From Metridium senile (Eukaryota > Cnidaria > Anthozoa > Actiniaria > Metridiidae): 64,000 nucleotides of DNA. This document shows positions 27,251 to 37,654 of the stretch, one piece after another; the first letter of the stretch is position 1; every line of letters begins with the position of its first letter. The translations under genes were made by a program, and so were the position numbers. The DNA lies in contig OX459103.1 in assembly GCA_949775045.1 (NCBI GenBank), forward strand, positions 16,111,307 to 16,175,306, given 5' to 3'. A model generated the notes under the pieces. It saw only the letters and a program-made list of their open reading frames with translations. It made no database searches and had not been told where the DNA came from.

Positions 27251-28214
27251 AAAATCTTTTGTACGGGTATGTTTTTAGAAAAATATTCAAATTTGAAAAA
27301 CTTATTTGAAAAACAAAAGATTTTCAAAGCTTTTTTAAAAACATTTGATTTTTAGACACTATAGCAAGTTGCCATCCACAGAGTTTAGGTGTAGCCATAT
27401 TATTAACTATGGATTAACCAAAGAAAGTATTCAGATTATTATTTTTCCGATCCTGGTTTCCGAAAAGTATTGTCACGATTATTATTACGAATGATACATA
27501 TTTTCTAAAGACATGCAAAAATTTCGATTAAAATGTGATTAATTATTCATTGTTGTCAAAATTAACTCTTTGAATTAAGTAACTCCTTTTTTGAAAACTT
27601 CGGAGTTGTTTTTCAAATACTTAGAACTGAATTTTTGAAAATGGAACGCCAGCTTATTCCATTTTTCAAAGTACCTTAAAACTTAAAACTAACTTAGAAA
27701 TAATAACTTTAAATTATATAAATCTTATCACTTTGAAATATTGTCAGAAATTTTAGTTATTTTATTGTCAGTATAATTTAAAAAACAAACTAAAACAGAA
27801 TTTTCATTAACAAATTTTATTGAAAATTTCTAAAAAAAAATGAATTTTGAAGTTCCTTATACAAACTAAGTTGCAAATATTTTCTCCAGAATTTCAAGTT
27901 TAATTTATATGATATTAATAAGCGGCTACAGTTCTTGATCTAAATTCTTATTTAGATGTTAATTATCATGTATTTTCTGACTTCGTCTCAATCATATTAA
28001 TTCACTCAAATTCCTTGTTGATAATGGAGTGAGACGACCTTGAAACGTCGGACAGTAATTCTGCTTTATTTGTCTGTTTCTGCAGCAGTCTCTATAATTT
28101 TGATTAAAATTTTTAATCTTGCCACCAAATATGATATTTTTTCGTATTCTAAAACTTATATCTTTCATCTTTCATCTTTTATATTTATTTTCTTTTAATT
28201 TAATGTGATATTTA
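27251..28214. other. AT-rich intergenic region with a retroelement-like tail
   Basis: No gene seen. At 28018-28085 there is GGAGTGAGACGACCTTGAAACG and TCGGACAGTAATTCTGC, which looks like the end region of a dispersed retroelement. Confidence 0.35.
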
Positions 28215-28432
28215 CAGTACAAATCGAAAAACCATGGGCAACATATTTAAGCAATTGCTAATTGTTCGTTGAACAACTCACAAACAACTCTAACTACACA
28301 AAGTTTATCATACTACACATCAATCAAACTTCTTGCGGTGATATAGTTGTTTCTGAGTTGTTCAACGAACAATAAACGATTTCTAAAATAAAGATATTTG
28401 TCCACGGTTTTGTGATTCGCACTGTTACAGTT
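28215..28432. mobile_element. MITE, ACAGTGCGAATC family, copy 2
   Basis: Ends read ACAGTACAAATCGAAAAACC at the left and CACGGTTTTGTGATTCGCAC at the right. Inner segments TTCGTTGAACAACTC and GAGTTGTTCAACGAAC pair. It matches 4541-4752. Confidence 0.7.
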
Positions 28433-29435
28433 TTGTTTGACCTTTGTTAAAACAAATTTGGGGAGTGTTGGCATCTTTATAAGCAGGTGTTGGATGAACA
28501 ATGATATCTTTTTGAGATGAAGTTTGAAAAGATACACAAATTCTTAACAACTACCTTCAATGCACATAAATAATTAATAATAAAAATGATATACCTTTTC
28601 GACGTTCGAGGCTTAATATTATTTAACATCTTAAAAACGTTCTCATGTTGATAAAAAATGAAAAGAATATTCGTTGTACGAGAAATACATTCAATGCTCC
28701 GTATAAACTTTACTGTTTAGCCCTGAAAAGCTTTCTCTTTTCAAAGGAAAGAACGAACTCAATTCTCGTATTATCCTGAGAAATATCATTGTGGTCAAGA
28801 AGAGAAAATAGCACATCAAACAAGCTCAACGGTTCACTGATAAAATCTCTTGTAACAAGTGAGAATTGAAAACAACTGCATGACACATTGAGCAAACTCT
28901 ATTCAAACCTGACCCATACATACCTGCAGTGTCAAAAATAACCCGAACAAGATAAAAAACTGACCAGAACAACTATGAGCATTTATATTCAAACAGGAGA
29001 TAGATAGATAGATAGTTAATGAAATTGTTTCACCGTTTATTATAAGCAAAATAACATTCCGAAACTCTATCTTCTTGACGAGAATAATGATTGTAAGCAC
29101 CTCGATTATTCTTGTTTATTAGATGTATGTCCATAGTAACCGGCATCTCAACCACAACAAGCAGAAAAATTATTTCGACACCCATTTCAATTAATCGTGT
29201 TTAGATGTATACTCCCAACATCTTTCCCGTCCTACAATTCCTGATGAATTAAAAAAAAATGTTTAAAATGTTTAGAAAAGCACCCTAATATTTTCTACAA
29301 TGTAATGAATTTCCATACTAACACCATTTTACTAACATAAATTGAAATATAATCCAAAGATGTTGGTTTGCGATTTGCAAGAGCTGAGTGATCTTAAACT
29401 GTTTCTTGTAACAAGGTCGCGAGTGTTTGTTTGGG
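28433..29435. other. AT-rich intergenic region, nothing recognised
   Basis: Only short featureless ORFs on both strands. Confidence 0.4.
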
Positions 29436-29439
29436 TATG

Positions 29440-29880
29440 TTATCTTTACCAAGCATTCAACAGATGTTCCTGATGAAAACATTAACAAAAGGATTTCCTT
29501 AGCCAATCAACGTTCAGTATTTGAAAGAATAAACAAGTTTATGAAGTTGTTTTTCTTTCTTTAGCTTATATTATGTAAACTTTACCAAGCATCGAACAAA
29601 TGTTCCTGAAAAAATTACAAAAATTTCCTTAGCCAACCAACATTCAGTCTTTGAAAGAACAAATTGAACAAGTTTATGAAGATGTTTCCTATATAATTTT
29701 CTATTTTGTTAACTTTACCAAGCATCGAACAAATGTTCTTGAACATTTTACAAAATAATTCCTTAGCTATTTTTTTTTTTCAAACAAGTTTATGAAGGTG
29801 TTTCCTATTTTATTTTCTATTATATAGTTAACTTTACCAAGATGTTTCCTTTAAACTTATAAATAATTCTTAGTAAAATA
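29440..29880 (+). repeat. ~135-bp tandem repeat, three to four units
   Basis: Units share TTTACCAAGCAT(C/T), GAACAAATGTTCCTGA, TTTCCTTAGCCAA and AACAAGTTTATGAAG. Later units are truncated. Confidence 0.7.
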
Positions 29881-30223
29881 AAAATTTGTATACACTTGAC
29901 CAATCATCGATAAGCAATTGTAAAACTAGTTTTACCAGTTTGTATGCAGGTGTTGCAGATGCTACAGTCTTTTACAAAAGTGTTGGCACGACTTAGACAA
30001 AATTATTACTTTTTCAACAGTATCGCGCACTGTATGGTGGGAAAAGTAACCTCCCCTGCAGGGAATGAAATTTACCGTTCTAATGGAGAAATAAATTCGA
30101 AAATGAGTCAGCGTGATCTTACGAGACGAGAGAAGCGTTAGGAGAAGCACGACGCGTAGCGAATCGAGTGCTTCTCAGCGCTTCGTGAGTCTTCCTAAAA
30201 TATCCAAGCGCTCTATTTAATTA

Positions 30224-30335
30224 AACAATAGAGTAGTTGAATCGAGGGCATTATGCTGTCATAGTTGCCCGCGGAAACTGGATCTTTAGAAAAACAAATA
30301 GTCGCCCGAGAACGTACTTGCCGAAAACCGCGCAC
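30224..30335 (+). mobile_element. Half copy of the foldback at 54163
   Basis: CAATAGAGTAGTTGAATCGA, GGGCATTATGCTGTCATAGT and GGAAACTGGATCTTTAGAAA match the right arm (inverted) of the element at 54163-54353. Confidence 0.65.
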
Positions 30336-30508
30336 TTATAACCAACTGTGCTTTCGAAATTCCTTGTAAACAAACAAAGAATCACGTGTCACTGTAGTGT
30401 TGTGATCTATTTTAAACCTGGACATTTAATGCATTATAAAAAAATAAACATCGCTCTTATTTACTGAGAAATTTTGTGATACAATAAAAAATATATAAAA
30501 GAGTGTTT

Positions 30509-30740
30509 CATGGTTTAGAGTGGTTTTCATTAACCCGTGAAACAAAGTGTATTAGTTGAAGTGTAATAGTCAAATTACAACAAAAGTGTTTCACGGGTTA
30601 ATGAAAACCATTGTAATGAGAACCACTCTAACATTTGTGCTCTATCTATTTTGTATAAATAAATAGGGACTGTACGTATTTCGATCTTCCTGACTAGGGT
30701 AAGGTGTTTTCAAAAAAAAAAAAAAAAAAAAAAAAAAAAC
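30509..30740. mobile_element. Foldback MITE followed by poly-A run
   Basis: Inverted arms GAGTGGTTTTCATTAACCCG and CGGGTTAATGAAAACCATTG (30519-30630), related in the AACCCGTGAAA motif to 11330-11480. A run of about 30 A lies at 30711-30740. Confidence 0.6.
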
Positions 30741-30944
30741 GTTTTTGAGAATACAGCAATTTCAAAAACGTAGAATGCTGAATACTGCATACTGAATAGT
30801 GTATTGCAAGACCTAAATGCATTCTGGGTCATGTAATATTGTTTAAATTAAAATGTATAATGAATAGTTATTTAAAAAATAATAATAACATTGAGGGACG
30901 TAAAAATACTCTGTGTTTAGACATGGGTTGTATGGTGGCCGCTT

Positions 30945-31065
30945 AATGCGCCTTGATATACCTTCAACTCGAACATGTTGAGTAAGCGCATTGAGCTGTT
31001 CTGGAAATGCGCTATATAAGAACTAGCCATTATTTATTATTATTATTATTATTATTAGTGCATTT
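30945..31065 (+). mobile_element. LINE 3' tail
   Basis: CGCATTGAGCTGTTCTGGAA, ATGCGCTATATAAGAACTAG and a (TTA)n run resemble the 3' ends of CR1/L2-type LINEs, in which a GCGCTATATAA-like motif precedes a short tandem tail. Confidence 0.5.
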
Positions 31066-31195
31066 TGTTTTCAAAACAATATACGAGCTAGTTATGGGGA
31101 GTAAATATTGCTGTATATTCATTTTTTTATTACGAATCAATGAGACCCACAATGCCCTTGGAATGCACTATTCAGTATTCAACGTTTTTTTGAAA

Positions 31196-31470
31196 TACAT
31201 GTATACACCTATTTCAATTAACGTTGTCCATCTGGAATGGTCGATCTGAGACCGATAGGAATTGTGGGAGCTCGTTAAACTGCAAATGCACTATTATAAT
31301 CACGCTTGAATATTAATGTTTACTTCTGAAATACTGTTATCTGTAGTTCAGCACCATTCAAGTGTGATGAAAACAATGTATTTGAAATTTAAAGAACTCC
31401 CACAATTCCTATCGGTATCAGATCAACCATTCCAGATGGACAACGTTAATTGAAATAGGTGTATAGCGTG
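31196..31470. mobile_element. Foldback MITE
   Basis: Arms ACACCTATTTCAATTAACGT, TGTCCATCTGGAATGG and GATAGGAATTGTGGGAG at the left pair with CTCCCACAATTCCTATC, CCATTCCAGATGGACA and TTAATTGAAATAGGTGT at the right. Confidence 0.85.
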
Positions 31471-31608
31471 CAAGAATCACATTAGTGGCTTATAAACCGA
31501 AACCTTTCTTGGATTAGTTTGCATTAAGGTTTACAGAAAGTCGTTCATATTAATCTCATATTAAGTGTTGTTGAAACTGTATACTTTCGCTTATACAGTC
31601 AATGTCAG

Positions 31609-31755
31609 TAGAGTGAAGACATTAAACCCTTGAAACAAAATTAAATAGTCAAGGTGTAATATTCAAATAGACACAAAAGAAAACAATGGAATTAGAGACT
31701 GCTAAGGTGTATTAGTCTAATATCTATTTCACGGGTTAAATGACTTAACTCTATT
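31609..31755. mobile_element. MITE, GAGTGAAGACATTTAACCCG family
   Basis: Ends read AGAGTGAAGACATTAAACCC and GGGTTAAATGACTTAACTCT. Internal AAATAGACACAAAAGAAAAC is shared with 11330-11480. Confidence 0.7.
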
Positions 31756-32002
31756 AGCGTGAAAAATAGCGATAATGTAATCACGTATGTCACGTACAAC
31801 CTATTAATTTCGGCTATATGTAGATATCTGATCAAAATATATATGTGAGTAGCTTTAGTAGGGATAGAACCAAATCCAATGAACTTCGTATGATTTTACC
31901 AAGGTTTTAGTTCTAGAAGGAGATACGTACTACTTTGAATTGTGGATTAATAGTAAACGTACTAATTATATTTGAATCGATCGATGTGCGAGTTTTAAAG
32001 GA

Positions 32003-32460
32003 ACGAAAACAACTAATGGTAAGGAAGGATGGTATGACAAAAGGGAGAGGAATTGGGAAAGAGGGAAGGAGGGAAAGAGGGAAGGAGGGAAAGAGGGAAC
32101 GAGGAAAGGAAGGAAGGAGGGAAAGAGTGAGGGAGGGAAGGAGGGAACGAGGGAACGAGGGAAAAGGGAAGGAAGAGAATCCGAGTAAGCAAGAAGAAGC
32201 AGGAAGGAAAGAAGGAGAGATTGGAAGGAAGACAAGAAGAAAGCATTGAAAGTAGGAAAGAAAAAAGGACGCAACTGAGGAAGAAGTAGGAGAGAGAGGG
32301 AGGGAGAAAAAGGATATAAATAAGATTAAAAAAAAACAAATAAGAGTGAAAGAAAAGAGAAAAAAGGAAGGAAAGGAGGAAGGAAAGAAGAAGGAGGAAG
32401 GGATGAAGGAATAAACGAAGGGAAAAAAAGGAAACAGGACGGCAAAGGGGGGAAGGAGGT
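32003..32460 (+). repeat. Polypurine tract
   Basis: About 450 bp almost wholly A and G on the plus strand, with imperfect GGGAAGGAGGGAAAGA repeats at 32055-32175. ORFs here (Pro/Ser/Phe-rich on the minus strand) are artefacts. Confidence 0.85.
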
Positions 32461-32489
32461 TTATAAGTTCGTTATTCATCACAAAATAT

Positions 32490-32721
32490 TCTATCAGTAC
32501 AGTCCTATAATTCTAAATCTTATGGTCATCGCTCTTTCTCTGTAGCTGCTCCTGAACTCTGGAACTCACTGCCAATATCTATCAGAAAAATCAGATTTTC
32601 AAATTAGCTTATTCTTTGTAATTACGTCTTTTTGTTACTGTTATTGTTGTTTGTAACAAACAATGTATAGTGCTTAGAACAGATTTGTATTTGCGCTTTA
32701 TAAATAATAATAATTATTATT
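32490..32721 (+). mobile_element. LINE (CR1/L2-like) 3' end with reverse transcriptase C-terminus
   Basis: In one frame the sequence reads SYGHRSFSVAAPELWNSLP then ISIRKIRFSN before a stop. The pattern S-F-x-V-A-A-P-x-L-W-N-S-L-P is characteristic of the extreme C-terminus of CR1/L2/Rex-type LINE ORF2. It is followed by a 3' UTR, TGCGCTTTATAAATAATAAT, and a TTA-rich tail. Only the last few hundred bases of the element are present. The Helentron-like element (b) is inserted in the tail, with TTATTATTATTAG resuming at about 35388. Confidence 0.75.
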
Positions 32722-32784
32722 ACTCGGGATTCCTGTGGAATCCGAGTACAGGTTTCGCCTTTATTCTTCGTCTTCATCGCCAAA

Positions 32785-33108
32785 ATGCCACGCACGCGCA
32801 GTATGGTCAAAGCTCTGCGTGAACTACGCCATGAAATATACAAGCCATCTATCTATTCAAAAGCTACTTGTAATCTAACTTATAAAAACTATAAAAGCAC
32901 AATAGACTCAACTACCGAATGTCAACAAAGCTCTCCTGATGAAGAAACAAGGATTGCAAGCATTTCAAGCAAAGAAATTACAAGATCAAAGACCTGTGTT
33001 TATAGTAAACCATGTGACTCTCAAAGTAAGGCCACCTTTGCAATGATCACTTCTTTTAGAATAATAATGCTAAGTACATTGTTTATTTTATTATTTTTAA
33101 TTCAATGA
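32785..33108 (+). CDS. ORF remnant 1 of element (b)
   Basis: 107 codons beginning MPRTRSMVKALRELRHEIY. The first third is basic (KALRELRHEIYKPSIYSKA) and the C-terminus is hydrophobic (MLSTLFILLFLIQ). It starts 63 bp inside the 5' hairpin of the element, where a transposon's first ORF would be expected. No catalytic motif is visible. It may be an N-terminal fragment of a larger transposon protein ended by a premature stop. Confidence 0.4.
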   Translation: MPRTRSMVKALRELRHEIYKPSIYSKATCNLTYKNYKSTIDSTTECQQSSPDEETRIASISSKEITRSKTCVYSKPCDSQSKATFAMITSFRIIMLSTLFILLFLIQ

Positions 33109-33152
33109 ACTATTACGTAATTAATAATAAAATAATAAAATAATAGCTTTAC

Positions 33153-33411
33153 TTGGTTACAAATCAGTCACGTTCTTCGACTGCTTCACTCAAACTATTG
33201 TCCATGATTTCATCGTTCAGTGATTGGGATATATTAGATAAAACTAGTTGCTTGACTGTACATGAATATAATGATGCAGAATTCACAATAAAGATTACAA
33301 ATAATACCAGATCTTGTTATTCAAGGTTTGTTTATTTTAATTATAGACATTTACGTTGTCATCGTAGTCGTGCACCAAGTAGAATACCAACACGATTTCT
33401 AAGTCGTTTAA
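33153..33411 (+). pseudogene. ORF remnant 2 of element (b), interrupted
   Basis: Continues the coding-like stretch (SWTDWDI-like acidic then basic residues; RSRAPSRIPTRFLSRLI near the end) until the TTAA-flanked insertion. Beyond the insertion the coding-like sequence resumes at 34837-35059 (SRKLRRAVYHRIRSNIP, then FKRIVTRAFISPRRFKCL) in a shifted frame, which supports one ORF broken by the insertion and frameshifts. Confidence 0.4.
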
Positions 33412-34836
33412 TACCCCATTTACACGACAACTTTGGCCCGGCACTCCAAACTTTAGGTACGCGGGCCGATCGATTGTGGCCCGTCAAAATTGCTTTTACA
33501 CGACAAATGTAGACGGGCCAGTTTATCTATGGGGCACTCCAAAAATTTGAAATGGCCCGCCTGATTTTCTGAGCCCTCGGCCTAATTTTGCAGTCTAAAA
33601 TTTCGAAAGTTTGTAAAGTTTGTAGATCTCGTGCGGCTTTTTTGTATTCAAATTTACACGGTATCATTACAGCTTGTGCAAATTAAAAATCGTACAATTA
33701 AAAATGAATTTGTAAATGTTTATTAGTATTTTACATAACGCTCATCGGACAGAGCAGAAACAACGCACTTCGGTTTATGTTAGATATTCTTTACAATCTT
33801 CGGTGTGCATAATCTGATGTTTATGTCTCATGGAATTGTCAATCTTTGAAATTGAACAAAATCATAGAATGTGTCCACTGGTAGTGCATTTTATTTCCAG
33901 TTTAAAAGATAAATTAGTACAATATATCGGTAAATGTGAAGATGTGAAAGATCTGCAGTCAGTTTTAGTAAAATAGGGGATTTAATCCTGACTGCGGCCC
34001 GTGTTTCACACCTGATCAGATACTTGTGAACAAAATTATTCGGCATTTTTTTTATCTTGCACAAAATATATCTAAGCAAGGGTCATTGCAACTGAGTCAT
34101 TCTGAAGTAAAAACAGAGGTCGAATTGATCATGATTTTGTGTAGAGCAGGTTAATTATATCTTGTGTATTGTATTGAATATCACCTATTTTTTCTTTTAA
34201 GTAACTATTAAATTTATTTTTTGTACAGGAATATTTGATTGTCGACAAGAAGTTTTGAGTAAAATGAATGTGTGCGCACGCCTCAGAAATGAATTAGGAA
34301 TTGGATGGAGAGGTAGACAAAAGTATTTTCAGATTTCAGAGAGTATGCGAGTGTCATTTATATCAAATCAGATCGGTATTTAAATTATGCAAATCCTGAA
34401 GGTTTTACTAGAAATGTTCGTAGGCCATGCACAATCACAAGCAAACATTTAAATTACTTATTAAATTTCAATCAAAAATTGAATTAAAGTTTTTGTGGCC
34501 TCATCCGACCACGTTTTTCCTCTGGTTTTTCCACTTGTAGAACTGCAAGTAGACGCCGCCATTTTGATCAAGACCGAAACAAACGAGTGAGCATGTTCTG
34601 TATAATTTCCGCTGGATATTCGAACTCGTGGGCGCATTTAAGGCACGCGGACTCTTGTTTTGGCGGGCCGAGACTACCTACCTGAGGTAGTCTCGGCCCG
34701 CTTAAAAAGTAGGTACGCGGGCCGCTTTTAATTGCGTTTACACGGCAAATTTTACGAGTGCCGTGCGAGAAACGTAAGGTACGCGTACCAAAAGTTAGGA
34801 GTGCCGGGCCCGAAAATGATGTCGTGTAAATGGGGT
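33412..34836. mobile_element. TTAA-flanked TIR element nested in element (b)
   Basis: Ends are inverted: TACCCCATTTACACGACA at the left and GTCGTGTAAATGGGGT at the right, with GGCCCGGCACTCC and GGAGTGCCGGGCC inside. TTAA flanks both sides (33408-33411, 34837-34840), the piggyBac-type target. Subterminal GC-rich inverted blocks (GGTACGCGGGCCG) recur at 33456 and 34709. About 1.4 kb; no intact transposase seen. Confidence 0.7.
33972..34383 (+). pseudogene. Possible two-exon coding fragment inside the TTAA element
   Basis: An open stretch 33972-34149 (…FNPDCGPCFTPDQILVN…SEVKTEVELIMILCRA) ends at a GTTAAT donor. A second stretch 34229-34383 after TTTTTTGTACAG continues in phase (IFDCRQEVLSKMNVCARLRN, ELGIGWRGRQ) to a stop. 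I do not recognise the family. It may be a transposase remnant or a captured host exon. Confidence 0.3.
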
Positions 34837-35048
34837 TTAATTAAACACTAAAAGTAGGAAGCTTAGACGGGCTGTTTATCATAGAATACGCTCAAATATA
34901 CCCAGGTCTTCTAAGTTACATAATTATATCAACTGTGTAAAGGTAAAAAGCGACCATTTTGTTTCAAAGTTCAAGAGGATTGTTACACGAGCGTTTATTT
35001 CTCCAAGAAGGTTCAAATGTTTAGCTAGTCGGTATATATCGTCGACCG

Positions 35049-35369
35049 ATGTCTCTTTATAAGACCCAGTCGTCACATGTGATGAGCTACTGTAAGTCTA
35101 AACTAGATAATGAAATAGAGAAGAATCCTGGGCCTAAAAATACACTATATGTTGATCCAAGCAAGACAATAACAGCACCATATAGCCAAGGTAATGCGTT
35201 CATCTTTGGACAAAATGCAGGACAACAATGTGTTGCAATGAGTTTATTTTCTTTAATTTATAATGACAATCATGGAATCAATTCATCAAATGATCTTGTA
35301 AAGATAATGAACATTGGAAATCAGTTATACACGATTGTCAACACCAAAGAGAATCCCGAGTTTACGTAG
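35049..35369 (+). pseudogene. 2A-like motif and candidate peptidase fragment of element (b)
   Basis: 106 codons. Residues 22-29 are EIEKNPGP (35112-35135), matching the 2A ribosome-skipping consensus D-(V/I)-E-x-N-P-G-P except for Glu in place of the first Asp. Downstream comes ITAPYSQGNAFIFGQNAGQQ then CVAMSLFSLIY. A Q-x-C segment of this kind recalls the N-terminal nucleophile region of cysteine peptidases, but the rest of the domain is missing after residue 106. The upstream frame (34840-35059) overlaps in another frame, so the protein was probably joined originally. Function is inferred. Confidence 0.5.
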
Positions 35370-35381
35370 TTATGCGTCTTG

Positions 35382-36430
35382 TTAATTGTTATTATTATTA
35401 GTAATTGTATTACCATAATGACGAGACGAAACCATTTGGTGTCTAGAAAGAATGGAAATAGTGCGAGAAGCTAGAAGAAATAATTAAAATCAAATAGGGT
35501 TAAAAAAGCAACGATAATAATTAAAAAAGGTCTTTTTGCATTTATAAACAATTAATTAAACTGAACAATCAACGATCCAACTCAGATCTGGATCCAACTA
35601 GGACGTTGTATATAGCAATAGAACGAGCAGCGCATGAATGACGTCACAAAAATGGAGACAAAGGCCTAACTCGGACAAACAAACTTTTATTTAATTTTCA
35701 GCAGACTATTTCCAGAAGATCGAAGCAAATCTTTGTTTGATCACGTTGTTTTTCTAATTTCAGCTGATTCAATGATAAGATCGGTTCATATAGATATTGC
35801 TCAACACGGACTGAAAACCGAACACAATGTTTGTCCGAGTCTTCATGTCATTCATGCGCTGCGCAATTTGCAAAGTGCTGCGTAGTGTGCACGTTCCTTA
35901 AATAAATCCCTTACGATCGTTTTACGATGTGAACATTTATTTAGGACAAATATTGCGCCGAAAAACGGTGTTTACAACGATATAAGTAAACACATTGTCG
36001 TTGGAAAATCCAAAAGCTTTTAAGACTTCAAAAAGACTAGAAGTTTGGCTTAGTGCAAATTTGTTTAAGCCGGCGATTTTCCAAAAGGGCTTTACTCCTT
36101 CTTGAAAGGATTTCGTTAAATCAACGGTAAAAATAGTTATTGCATTAACATTCATATGTTCAATGTGAAACGTTCTAGAACAAAAAGGCCAAATACATGA
36201 AATCAAATCAGACTATAATAGTTCTTATACAGAGACGATAAGTCACTATCAAAGACAAGTAACGTTGTAGAGAGGTATGAATGTTTCCTTTTGTATCTGA
36301 TGTTTCTCAGTTGAGTGACTAAATACCCGCGAGGAACTATATTAGTGAGTAATAATAATGTTTTAATATGCTATGGTTTTAAGTGTACTAGCCATCAACC
36401 GTAGAAACTCAACTTTGGTGTGATGCAAAT
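35382..36430. other. Intergenic, partial foldback
   Basis: No gene seen. Inverted pieces GCAGCGCATGAATGAC (about 35630) and GTCATTCATGCGCTGC (about 35848), and CTCGGACAAACA (about 35671) and TGTTTGTCCGAG (about 35828), mark a foldback of roughly 250 bp. Confidence 0.55.
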
Positions 36431-36434
36431 ACTA

Positions 36435-37145
36435 TGTCCTTGTGGCAAGGGAAAGAACAACACATCAAAAAATCTCAACTCATATCAATGGTCCTGAGAA
36501 AAATTGTCGTGGCAAGGGAGAAAACAACACATCAAACAATCTCAACTCACACATGATCCTGAGAAAACCCGTTGTGGCAAGGGAGAGAACAAGACGTCAA
36601 ACAAACTTAACTCACATATGATCCTACATGAAAAAAAACCTTGTGGCAAGGGAGAGAACAACACATCAAACAATCTCAACTCACACATGATCCTGAGAAA
36701 ACCCGTTGTGGCAAGGGAGAGAACAAGACGTCAAACAAACTAAACTCACATATGATCCTACATGAAAAAAAACCTTGTGGCAAGGGAGAGAACAACACAT
36801 CAAACAAACTCAACTCACATATGATCCTGAGAAAACCCGTTGTGGCAAGGGAGAGAACAACGCATCAAACAAACTCAACTCACATATGATCCTACATGAA
36901 AAAAAACCCTTGTTGCAAGGGAGAGAACAACACATCAAACAAACTCAACTCACATATGATCCTGAGAAAAACCCTTGTGACAAGGGAGAGAACAACACAT
37001 CAAACAAACTCAACTCACATATGATCCTGAGAAAAACCCTTGTTGCAAGTGAGAGAACAACACATCAAACAAACTGAGCTCACATATATATGATCCTGAG
37101 AAAAACCGTCGGCAAGGGAGAGAACAACACATCGAACAAACTCAA
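36435..37145 (+). repeat. 66-71 bp minisatellite with zinc-finger-like reading
   Basis: About ten copies of GGCAAGGGAGAGAACAACAC, ATCAAACAAACTCAACTCAC, ATATGATCCTGAGAAAAACC. In one frame a copy reads CGKGENNTSN...LNSHMILHEKKP, like the second half and linker of a C2H2 finger (H-x3-H, then EKKP) but lacking the second Cys. Frames shift between copies, so it is not a working gene. Confidence 0.8.
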
Positions 37146-37300
37146 ATCATAAAATAGGGAGGGGGAGGGGTTTTTGGGGGTTAAAACAAGCAACCGGAAA
37201 ACAAACTCGAGTCGCATAAGACTAGCTGGGAAACCATCGTGTGCTGACTATTACCTCATGTGAAAAAAAGCAGCACAAAAAGCACTATCTATATAACTTA

Positions 37301-37584
37301 CCAGCTGAGTTGATCGCCTTCCCCGAAAGGAATTATGGGTCGCTATTTTTAGTTAGCAATTTTCAAGCATTTTCCGGGAATACAATGTAGACTTTTCTTG
37401 TTGATTGAAATATAATCCCACCATGAGTTTGACTATAGAGTTTACGATTAATTTAAAGAAGGAACAACTCGTATTTCATATTTTTTCTTGGCAAAATAAT
37501 GGGAAATGCTAATCAAAATATGATGTTGAATCCTCAATTCTGATTGGTTGACCTTGTGTTTGTTCTGAAGGTCAACTCAGCTGG
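37301..37584. mobile_element. TA-flanked MITE upstream of protease B
   Basis: Ends read CCAGCTGAGTTGATC and GGTCAACTCAGCTGG, with TA on both sides. It ends 70 bp before the protease B start codon, so it lies in the promoter or a 5' UTR intron. Confidence 0.7.
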
Positions 37585-37654
37585 TATATGGTATGGCCAA
37601 AGAGAGATTTGATAAAATTTAACTATATCAAAATGTGTTTTCTTTGCAGAGAAG

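Larger units (their letters stand above)
32722..35381 (+). mobile_element. Helitron/Helentron-like element (b), degenerate, with coding remnants
   Basis: The 5' end is a hairpin ACTCGGGATTCC-TGT-GGAATCCGAGT. Near the 3' end lies its inverted copy GAATCCCGAGT (35351-35361), then TTACGTAGTTATGCGTCTTG and TT. It is inserted in a LINE (TTA)n tail. It carries three ORF remnants (32785, 33153 and 35049) and is split by a TTAA-flanked element at 33412-34836. No Rep or helicase motifs are present, so it would be non-autonomous. The Helentron assignment rests on end structure and remains tentative. Confidence 0.5.

Noticed and set aside
31913..32482. 189-codon Ser/Pro/Phe-rich ORF on the minus strand
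   Set aside because: It is a translation of the polypurine tract.
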